DNA of 5,109 nucleotides. It comes from an uncultured Aliarcobacter sp. GTDB lineage: Bacteria; Campylobacterota; Campylobacteria; Campylobacterales; Arcobacteraceae. Positions 1 through 5,109 of the stretch are shown piece after piece (within the stretch, counting starts at the first letter, position 1; each line of letters begins with the position of its first letter). The stretch covers positions 1-5,109 of the forward strand of contig CANRCH010000124.1 in the NCBI GenBank assembly GCA_947629065.1, in the 5' to 3' direction. The position numbers and the translations under genes are program-made. The notes under the pieces are model-generated. The model was not told the origin of the DNA, did no database searches, and saw nothing but the letters and a program-made list of their open reading frames with translations.

Positions 1-2091
1 GCTATTGCTTGGCACTTAATTCCTGCACTAAAGATTGAAAAAAACCCAATTAAAAGAATAGTTTTTCACGAAATTACAAAAGATGCTATCTTAAAAGCAT
101 TAGAAAATCCAAGAGATGTAGATCAAAATCTTGTTGATGCACAACAAGCAAGAAGAATCCTTGATAGAGCTGTTGGATATGAGCTATCTCCACTATTATG
201 GAAAAAAGTGCGATATGGACTTAGTGCTGGAAGAGTTCAAAGTGTGGCTGTTAGAATTATTGTTGAAAGAGAAAATGAGATTAGAGCATTTATTCCTGAA
301 GAGTTTTGGAAAATAAAAGCAAACTACTTAAATCCAGAACTGCAAAGTGAATTAGCAAAAGAGCATGGTAAAAATATCAAAGTACCAAATGAACAAAAAG
401 CAAAAGAGATTGAAGCTTCACTTAAACTTGGTGAATTTGTTTTAGCAAATATTGAAGAAAAAGATAGCACAAGAAACCCAGCAGCCCCTTTTACAACTTC
501 AACACTACAACAAGAAGCAAGTAGAAAACTAGGATTTAGTGTAAGCCAAACAATGGTTATCGCACAGCAATTATATGAAGGAAACACAGCAAATATTCCA
601 AATCACACTGGTGGTTTGATTACTTATATGAGAACAGACTCATTAAATCTTTCAACGCTTGCAACTTCAATGGCAAAAACTGTTATTGAAGATGAGTTTG
701 GAAAAGAGTATGCACTAAAAAGTCCAAGAGTTTATAAATCAAAAGCAAAAGGTGCACAAGAGGCACACGAAGCAATCAGACCTGTTGATATGAGTCTAAA
801 GCCTTCAACAGTAAAGCCATTTTTAGATTCAGCACAATATAGACTATATAGCCTTATTTGGAAAAGAACAATAGCAACTCAAATGGCACAAGCAAAAATT
901 GCAAATACAACATATAAAATAGAAGCTGGAAAAGATAAAGAGTTTGAATTCCAAACAAAAGGTCAAAGAATTATTTTTGCTGGATTTATGAAAGCATATA
1001 CAGAAGGCAGCGATAATCCTGATGTTGAAATTGAAAGTAGTGAAAAAATTCTACCAGATATAAAAATTGGAACCAAGCTTAATATAAACACTATTTTAAC
1101 TGAACAACACTTCACAAAACCACCTGCACGTTATACAGAAGCATCTTTAGTGCAAAAACTTGAAAGCGAAGGAATAGGAAGACCTTCAACTTATGCACCA
1201 ACAATTTCAACTATTCAAGCAAGGGAATACGTAGCAAAAACTGAAGATAAAAGATTAATTCCAACTCCAACAGGAGAAGTTGTAAATAGTTTTTTAACTG
1301 ATCACTTCTCAAATATTGTAGATTTAGGATTTACAGCAAAAATTGAAGAGGAGTTTGATGAAATAGCTGATGGTAAAAAAATTTGGACAGATGTTATGAA
1401 AAACTTCTACACAGGTTTTAAAGATACAATAAAAGATAAAGAAGAGAGCATACAAAAGTCCGATTATGTTCAAATTAGAGAGATAGGAATTGATCCAAAA
1501 AGTGGAAAACCAATTAGTGCAAGAGTTGGAAGATTTGGTCCATTTGTACAAATTGGAACAAAAGATGATGAAGAAAAGCCACAATTTGTTGCAATTCCAG
1601 ATCATCTAAATATGGATACAATAACTCTGGAAGAAGCACTATTTTTATTTACACTTCCAAGAGTTGTTGGGCTTGATGAAGAAGGAAATGAGATAAAAGC
1701 AAATATAGGAAGATTTGGCCCATATTTACAAGTAAAATCAACATACTATTCACTAAAAACAGATGATCCATATACTGTAGATGAAACTAGAGCAAAAGAG
1801 ATTATAAAAGAGCTAAAAGAGGCAAAAGAGAAAGCTACTATTAAAATATTTGAAAAAGAGAAAATCCAAGTTCTAAATGGAGCTTATGGTCCATATATAA
1901 AACAAGGTAGAAAAAACTATAAAATCCCAAAAACAAAAGTTGCTGTTGATTTAACTTTAGAAGAGTGTTTAGAAATTATTGAAAATGATAGTAAAAGTGC
2001 TAAAAAACCTGCAAGAAAAACAGCTACTGCGAAGAAAACAGCCACAGCAAAAGCTGCAAGTCCTAAAAAAACAGCTACAAAAAAAGAGTAG
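1..2091 (+). CDS. topA: DNA topoisomerase I (type IA), 5'-truncated by window edge
   Basis: This enzyme relaxes negative supercoils by cutting and passing single DNA strands through a 5'-phosphotyrosine link. The frame is open from base 1 and 696 residues are visible. By alignment from memory with E. coli TopA, the window opens just after the TOPRIM DxDxE metal site, so roughly 115 N-terminal residues are missing. Seen in the visible part: AIAWHL at the edge, GLSAGRVQSVAVR (residues 72-84), the catalytic motif ITYMRTDS with Tyr209 and Arg211, EAHEAIRP (His256), PARYTEA (375-381) and GIGRPSTY (391-398). The C-terminal part has three TopoI C-terminal repeats, GRFGPF (510), GRFGPY (570) and GAYGPY (627), followed by a lysine-rich tail. 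E. coli-type Cys4 zinc ribbons are absent: the C-terminal region has one cysteine. The GTG at 208 is an internal codon, not a start. The gene is first in a likely rightward operon. Confidence 0.98.
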   Translation, partial: AIAWHLIPALKIEKNPIKRIVFHEITKDAILKALENPRDVDQNLVDAQQARRILDRAVGYELSPLLWKKVRYGLSAGRVQSVAVRIIVERENEIRAFIPEEFWKIKANYLNPELQSELAKEHGKNIKVPNEQKAKEIEASLKLGEFVLANIEEKDSTRNPAAPFTTSTLQQEASRKLGFSVSQTMVIAQQLYEGNTANIPNHTGGLITYMRTDSLNLSTLATSMAKTVIEDEFGKEYALKSPRVYKSKAKGAQEAHEAIRPVDMSLKPSTVKPFLDSAQYRLYSLIWKRTIATQMAQAKIANTTYKIEAGKDKEFEFQTKGQRIIFAGFMKAYTEGSDNPDVEIESSEKILPDIKIGTKLNINTILTEQHFTKPPARYTEASLVQKLESEGIGRPSTYAPTISTIQAREYVAKTEDKRLIPTPTGEVVNSFLTDHFSNIVDLGFTAKIEEEFDEIADGKKIWTDVMKNFYTGFKDTIKDKEESIQKSDYVQIREIGIDPKSGKPISARVGRFGPFVQIGTKDDEEKPQFVAIPDHLNMDTITLEEALFLFTLPRVVGLDEEGNEIKANIGRFGPYLQVKSTYYSLKTDDPYTVDETRAKEIIKELKEAKEKATIKIFEKEKIQVLNGAYGPYIKQGRKNYKIPKTKVAVDLTLEECLEIIENDSKSAKKPARKTATAKKTATAKAASPKKTATKKE
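1993..2088 (+). repeat. Lys/Ala/Thr-rich low-complexity tail of TopA
   Basis: The last 32 codons of topA encode a basic low-complexity tail with 11 Lys and 1 Arg, mixed with Ala, Thr, Ser and Pro. The only acidic residue is the final Glu. The unit KTAT occurs three times, with codons starting at 2017, 2035 and 2068, and the DNA under it is partly repeated (AAAACAGCTAC at 2017 and again at 2068). Such tails resemble histone H1-like or mycobacterial TopA tails that add non-specific DNA binding; that role is inferred here. The repeated DNA could change length by slippage. Confidence 0.8.
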
Positions 2092-2102
2092 TTATAAATT
2101 AA

Positions 2103-2612
2103 ATGAAAATAGCAATTGTTTCAGATAGTCACTATAAACTTGACTATCTAGCTGATTGTATAAATCTTCTAAAAGAAGAATGTGAATATCTAATCCACGC
2201 TGGTGATTTTTGTACACAAGAGGCTTTGGATATTTTAGAAAACTCTAATCTAAAAACTATAAAAGTATTTGGAAATAATGACTACTCACTTCTTCATCTA
2301 ACTCAAAAGTACAATATAAAGCAAGAGCCTTACTACTTTAAAATAGAAGATATTAGTTTTAAATTAATGCACCTTCCATATCATTTAAATCCAGATACAA
2401 ATATTGTAATTTTTGGGCATACTCATAAATTTCACACTGAATATATAAATAAGACACTTTTTGTAAACCCTGGTGAAGTTTGTGCAAGAGAAATGCCAAT
2501 AATTTCTTGTGTAAAGCTAGAAATTAATGAAAATGAATATATAATCACTCGTTTTCACAAGAAAACAGACGAAAATAATTTTAAAAAAGAAGAGTATAAA
2601 TATGTCAAATAA
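2103..2612 (+). CDS. YfcE/MJ0936-type metallophosphoesterase
   Basis: A 169-residue cytoplasmic protein of the calcineurin-like phosphoesterase superfamily, small YfcE/MJ0936 branch. These are two-metal (often Mn) enzymes that hydrolyse phosphodiesters; the natural substrate cannot be read from sequence. Motifs seen in order: DSH (Asp8, His10), GDF (Asp35), GNND (Asn58), MHLPYH (His90), GHTH (His106, His108) and NPGE (122-125). All the expected metal-ligand positions appear occupied. Two departures from the commoner family pattern are HL where HG is usual after the ligand His90, and NPGE where NPGS is usual. There is no signal peptide or membrane segment, and the length is normal for the family. 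The ATG lies 11 bases after the topA stop with only a weak, distant AAAGAG upstream, so translation may depend on read-on from topA. The last bases overlap bioB. Family assignment is firm; substrate is unknown. Confidence 0.9.
   Translation: MKIAIVSDSHYKLDYLADCINLLKEECEYLIHAGDFCTQEALDILENSNLKTIKVFGNNDYSLLHLTQKYNIKQEPYYFKIEDISFKLMHLPYHLNPDTNIVIFGHTHKFHTEYINKTLFVNPGEVCAREMPIISCVKLEINENEYIITRFHKKTDENNFKKEEYKYVK
2587..2594 (+). promoter_or_regulatory. Shine-Dalgarno site of bioB inside the upstream gene
   Basis: AAGAAGAG lies seven bases before the ATG at 2602, a good spacing for a purine-rich ribosome binding site. It sits within the codons for the lysine-rich end of the phosphoesterase. It supports the 2602 start of bioB, although the resulting protein is shorter at the N-terminus than E. 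coli BioB. Confidence 0.65.
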
Positions 2613-3450
2613 TAAGATTTATCTTTGTGCAATATCAAATATTGAAAGTGGTACTTGTAATGAAGATTGTAAATTCTGTACACAAAGTGTGAAATATAGA
2701 GCAGATATACAAAGATATAGAAGAAAAGAGATTGAACAAATTGTAGAAGAAGCAAAAAAAGCTAGAGCAAACAAAGCTGTTGGGTTTTGTTTAGTAACAG
2801 CTGGAACTGGGCTTGATGATAAAAGATTAGATTATGTTTGCCGTGCAGCAGATGCTGTTAGTAAAGCAGTTCCTGATATTTCAATAATAGCATGTAATGG
2901 AATAGCTACTTTTGAACAACTAAAAGAGCTAAAAAAACATGGTGTTGAAAACTATAACCACAATTTAGAAACAGCAAGAGAGTTCTATCCTACAATTTGT
3001 ACAACTCACACTTGGGATGATAGATATAACACTTGCTTAGCTGCAAAAAAAGCTGGGCTTCATCTTTGTACAGGTGGAATTTTTGGACTAGGTGAAACAC
3101 AAGAAAATAGAATTTCTATGCTTGAATCTATTGCATCACTTGAACCTATGTCAGCACCAATAAACTTTTTTCACCCAAATGATGCTTTACCAATAGTTAA
3201 AAATCCTTTATCAAAAGAGGAAGCGTTTAAATTAGTTGAACTTACAAGATCTTACCTTCCAAATGCCATGCTTATGATTGCAGGTGGAAGAGAGCTAATG
3301 TTTGGTCAAGATCAATACAATGTATTTAATCATGGTGCAAATGCTATTGTTGTAGGTGATTATTTAACAACTGGTGGAGTTAGTGCTGAAGAAGATATTA
3401 AAGCTATTACAGATCTTGGGTACGAAATAGCACTAGAGTGTCACGCATAA
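2602..3450 (+). CDS. bioB: Biotin synthase, short Helicobacter/Campylobacter type
   Basis: A radical SAM enzyme that inserts sulfur into dethiobiotin to make biotin, the last step of the pathway, in the cytoplasm. Seen: the CxxxCxxC [4Fe-4S]/SAM motif at Cys19, Cys23 and Cys26; candidates for the [2Fe-2S] ligands at Cys63, Cys98, Cys156 and Arg230, with spacings close to E. coli Cys97, Cys128, Cys188 and Arg260; YNHNLET at 118-124; and GGIFGLGE at 158-165. At 282 residues it lacks about 35 N-terminal residues and a short C-terminal stretch relative to E. coli (346), but it resembles the H. pylori protein in length and sequence as I remember it. The start overlaps the phosphoesterase gene by 11 bases and has a good ribosome binding site. 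In YNHNLET, Glu123 replaces the E. coli Asp155. No other bio gene is in view; topA and bioB are also neighbours in C. jejuni, from memory. Confidence 0.95.
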   Translation: MSNNKIYLCAISNIESGTCNEDCKFCTQSVKYRADIQRYRRKEIEQIVEEAKKARANKAVGFCLVTAGTGLDDKRLDYVCRAADAVSKAVPDISIIACNGIATFEQLKELKKHGVENYNHNLETAREFYPTICTTHTWDDRYNTCLAAKKAGLHLCTGGIFGLGETQENRISMLESIASLEPMSAPINFFHPNDALPIVKNPLSKEEAFKLVELTRSYLPNAMLMIAGGRELMFGQDQYNVFNHGANAIVVGDYLTTGGVSAEEDIKAITDLGYEIALECHA

Positions 3451-3458
3451 ATAGAGTT

Positions 3459-3486
3459 TAAAATCTAAGTTTATACTTAGATTTTA
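3459..3486. terminator. Perfect 12-bp hairpin between convergent genes, likely bidirectional terminator
   Basis: Arms 3459-3470 (TAAAATCTAAGT) and 3475-3486 (ACTTAGATTTTA) are exact reverse complements around a TTAT loop. On the plus strand the stem ends in T-rich sequence and runs into TTTT at 3487-3490, which suits factor-independent termination after bioB. Read on the minus strand, the stem likewise ends in ATTTTA, so it can serve the AMIN gene that ends at 3505. Each arm has only two G/C pairs, so the stem is weak in energy but typical of a low-GC genome. It fills most of the only sizeable non-coding gap (3451-3504), where I see no gene. Confidence 0.75.
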
Positions 3487-3504
3487 TTTTAGAATAAATA
3501 TAAA

Positions 3505-4197
3505 CTACTTAGCACTTATTATAAAAGAGTTTTCTAGGTAGTTTATATCAAAATTAACAGGTCTTGAGTTAAGTTCTATTACAACTCTATAAAAACCATT
3601 TTTACTATGATTTCCTGTTGTTATTGCTTTAAAATTTGAAGTATCTAAAAGAGTTCTTTTCCCTGTAAAGTTTTTTCTTCCTTTAAAATCAACTACAATT
3701 TTATTCTCTTTATTTATTGTAAACTTTTTAGATATTAAATCATCACTCTCTACTATTAGCTTATTATCACTATATCCTAGTTTAATAAAAGGTAAGATAT
3801 TTTGAGTCAATAACTCTTCATTTATATCCGTTCTTGGTTTTACATAAACAATTTGTTCTGGTTCCTTGTTTTTTACTTGATTTAATAGCTGTTTAGTCTT
3901 TTGTTCATTTTGATATCTAGTTTTTAAAATCAAAGAATCCACCTCTTTTTTAGAGTAAGTTTTCTCTTCTTGTTTTTTAACTGTTGATTTAGATTCAGCT
4001 TGTTTCGTAGTTTTGTTATTTTTATTTTGGTAAGAGTTAATAAAATTAGTCTCTTCCCAATCTGTTTGAGTGTTAATTCTATTTGGAGTTTCAATAGTTT
4101 GTCCACTATTTTCATCATACATTATAAATGGATTTTCTCTAGCTTGTAATGTTAATGCTAAAGAGACAATTAAAGCTGATAAGATTAGTTTTTTCAT
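3505..4197 (-). CDS. Exported AMIN-domain-like protein
   Basis: A 230-residue protein with a clear Sec signal peptide: MKK, a hydrophobic stretch at residues 4-17, and likely cleavage after Ala19 (LQA/RE). A polar, low-complexity Asn/Lys/Gln/Glu region follows (about 25-80), then a short charged, probably helical segment (80-112). The C-terminal part, about 135-230, alternates beta-like hydrophobic and polar residues (KLIVESDD, KIVVDFKG, FYRVVIELNS, NSFIISAK). This matches the AMIN fold, which in AmiC and PilQ targets proteins to periplasmic peptidoglycan or the division site. The AMIN call is by pattern and by its place after eno and an FtsB-like gene, as in other Campylobacterota. No amidase or secretin domain follows, so any catalytic role would need a partner. 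Its ATG overlaps the upstream stop as ATGA, and a TTGGAG ribosome binding site precedes it. Exact function is unknown. Confidence 0.8.
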   Translation of the reverse strand: MKKLILSALIVSLALTLQARENPFIMYDENSGQTIETPNRINTQTDWEETNFINSYQNKNNKTTKQAESKSTVKKQEEKTYSKKEVDSLILKTRYQNEQKTKQLLNQVKNKEPEQIVYVKPRTDINEELLTQNILPFIKLGYSDNKLIVESDDLISKKFTINKENKIVVDFKGRKNFTGKRTLLDTSNFKAITTGNHSKNGFYRVVIELNSRPVNFDINYLENSFIISAK

Positions 4198-4436
4198 TCT
4201 TCTGGCTCCAAGTTTTTAAGTTCAAAATACTCTTTTTGTAAATAAGCATTCTCTCTTTGTAGTCTTACAATCTCATTTTGTAAATACTCTTTTTTGTATT
4301 TTAAAGAGTTGTAAACTTGTAAAGAGTTATCTCCAAAAAGAACATTTGTTACATAATATGAAAAATATATAGTTACTAGTAGCGAAGCTAATGCTACTAG
4401 TAAAAATATTAACATACCATTTCTTTTTTTTGCCAT
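4194..4436 (-). CDS. FtsB/DivIC-like septum formation initiator protein
   Basis: An 80-residue bitopic membrane protein. A short basic N-terminus (MAKKRNG) is followed by one transmembrane segment at about residues 8-33. A coiled-coil-type region follows at about 45-76 (LQNEIVRLQRENAYLQ), with Leu, Ile or Tyr spaced in heptads, and an acidic end. This size and layout fit the FtsB/DivIC family, in which the coiled coil lies outside the cytoplasmic membrane and pairs with FtsL and FtsQ/DivIB to activate septal wall synthesis. Short coiled-coil proteins are weakly conserved, so the family is likely but the division role is inferred. Its ATG shares one base with the eno stop (TAATG) and no good ribosome binding site precedes it, so it is probably translated by ribosomes ending on eno. 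Its stop overlaps the AMIN gene by four bases. Confidence 0.8.
   Translation of the reverse strand: MAKKRNGMLIFLLVALASLLVTIYFSYYVTNVLFGDNSLQVYNSLKYKKEYLQNEIVRLQRENAYLQKEYFELKNLEPEE
4206..4211 (-). promoter_or_regulatory. Shine-Dalgarno site of the AMIN-domain gene
   Basis: On the minus strand TTGGAG lies eight bases before the ATG at 4197, inside the Leu-Glu codons near the end of the FtsB-like gene. It is the clearest ribosome binding site in the leftward unit and supports the start that gives an intact signal peptide. Confidence 0.65.
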
Positions 4437-5109
4437 TATTTTTTAGTAAATGGTTGCTTTCCTAGATATTCAGAATATCCAATCTCTGCACCTATTTCTA
4501 ATAATCTATTATATTTTGCGATTCTATCACTTCTTGCAGTGCTTCCTGTTTTAATTTGTCCACAATTTAGTGCAACAGCAAAATCAGCAATAAATGCATC
4601 TTCACTCTCTCCACTTCTATGACTCATTACGCAGTTATAGTTATTTCTTTGTGCAAGTCTAATTGTTTGCATAGTTTCACTAACTGTTCCAATTTGATTT
4701 GGTTTAATTAATACAGAGTTTGCAATCTCTCTTTTAATACCTTCTGCTAAAATTGAAGCATTTGTTACAAATAAGTCATCTCCAACTAATTGAACTTTGC
4801 TTCCTAATCTCTGAGTTAAAGTTTGCCATCCATCCCAATCATCTTCACTTAAACCATCTTCAATTGAAACAATTGGATATTTTGCACATAGTTCTTCATA
4901 ATAAGCAACCATTTCAGAACTACTTAATTCTCTATTTTCACCTTTTAATACATATTTACCTGCATCATTTATTAATTCACTAGCAGCCACATCTAGTGCA
5001 ATAGAGATTTGATCTCCAGCTTTATATCCAGCTTTTGTAATTGCTTCCATGATTACAGCTATTGGTTCTTCATTTGATTTTAGATTTGGTGCAAATCCAC
5101 CCTCATCTC
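4436..5109 (-). CDS. eno: Enolase, 5'-truncated by window edge
   Basis: Converts 2-phosphoglycerate to phosphoenolpyruvate in glycolysis and gluconeogenesis. The visible 223 C-terminal residues, about half of a usual 420-430 residue enolase, hold most of the catalytic barrel. The frame stays open beyond the Met at 5050 to the window edge, reading DEGGFAPNL, which carries the conserved catalytic Glu. Other sites, numbered in the visible fragment: the Mg ligands Asp39 (ALDVAASE), Glu83 (SIEDGL) and Asp110 (GDDLF); the base Lys135 (IKPNQIGT); the substrate loop SHRSGE (His163, Arg164, Ser165); and Lys186 ([10 protein letters not shown]). The protein ends normally shortly after LEIGAEIGY. Nothing looks degenerate. 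It is the first visible gene of a leftward unit with the FtsB-like and AMIN genes; its promoter is outside the window. Confidence 0.98.
   Translation of the reverse strand, partial: DEGGFAPNLKSNEEPIAVIMEAITKAGYKAGDQISIALDVAASELINDAGKYVLKGENRELSSSEMVAYYEELCAKYPIVSIEDGLSEDDWDGWQTLTQRLGSKVQLVGDDLFVTNASILAEGIKREIANSVLIKPNQIGTVSETMQTIRLAQRNNYNCVMSHRSGESEDAFIADFAVALNCGQIKTGSTARSDRIAKYNRLLEIGAEIGYSEYLGKQPFTKK

Noticed and set aside
131..316. Open frame of 61 codons on the plus strand
   Set aside because: It lies wholly inside topA in another frame; the topA frame is open from base 1 and matches TopA motifs throughout.
324..587. Minus-strand open frame of 87 codons
   Set aside because: It is antisense to strongly conserved topA codons, has no ribosome binding signal of note and no recognisable domain.
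1324..1605. Minus-strand open frame of 93 codons rich in Phe, Asn, Ser and Cys
   Set aside because: The composition is what the reverse complement of AT-rich topA codons gives; no family resemblance.
2555..2755. Minus-strand open frame of 66 codons that looks hydrophobic
   Set aside because: It is antisense across the phosphoesterase/bioB junction; the apparent membrane character comes from reversed Lys/Glu-rich codons.
3930..4118. Lys/Leu-rich open frame inside the AMIN gene
   Set aside because: It is a frame-shifted shadow of the Asn/Lys-rich linker, and the host frame has a signal peptide and good start.
4753..4983. Plus-strand His/Leu-rich open frame of 76 codons, superficially like a metal-binding peptide
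   Set aside because: It is antisense to highly conserved enolase codons, and the His/Leu pattern follows from reversed common codons such as those for Asp, Asn and Glu.
1..5109. Search for CRISPR arrays, tRNA or rRNA genes, insertion sequences, prophage or toxin-antitoxin genes
   Set aside because: No regularly spaced direct repeats, RNA gene signatures, transposase-like proteins or terminal repeats were seen; nearly all bases are taken by six recognisable genes.

Overview
This is a compact, AT-rich housekeeping stretch from a bacterium, most likely a member of the Campylobacterota (epsilonproteobacteria), with an Arcobacter/Aliarcobacter-like genome as the best guess. The evidence is the strong A/T bias in third codon positions, a short Helicobacter/Campylobacter-type BioB of 282 residues, and the order enolase, small FtsB/DivIC-like protein, AMIN-domain exported protein. 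As I recall, that order is typical of this phylum, with recA usually lying just upstream of eno. The organism call is inference from protein resemblance, not from a database search.

Layout: the left two thirds read rightward. They hold the 3' part of topA (DNA topoisomerase I, open at the left edge), then an 11-base gap, a small calcineurin-like phosphoesterase of the YfcE/MJ0936 type, and bioB (biotin synthase), whose start overlaps the end of the phosphoesterase gene. The tight spacing suggests one transcript. The right third reads leftward: the 3' part of eno (enolase, open at the right edge), then an FtsB/DivIC-like single-pass membrane protein, then a secreted AMIN-domain protein. These three are joined by a 1-base overlap (TAATG) and a 4-base overlap (ATGA), so translational coupling is likely. 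The two convergent units meet in a 54-base gap that contains a perfect 12-bp hairpin, probably a shared bidirectional terminator.

Functionally, the rightward unit mixes DNA supercoiling control, a metal-dependent phosphoesterase and the last step of biotin synthesis, with no obvious shared pathway. The leftward unit links a glycolytic enzyme to two envelope proteins that look like cell-division or peptidoglycan-associated factors. Every base outside the 54-base gap and the 11-base gap is coding.

I found no mobile element, CRISPR array, RNA gene, prophage, defence system or plausible undescribed system. The points worth a second look are modest: a topoisomerase C-terminus without zinc-binding cysteines but with a lysine-rich tail, a Glu in place of the BioB active-site Asp, motif variations in the phosphoesterase, and the coupling of division-like genes to eno.
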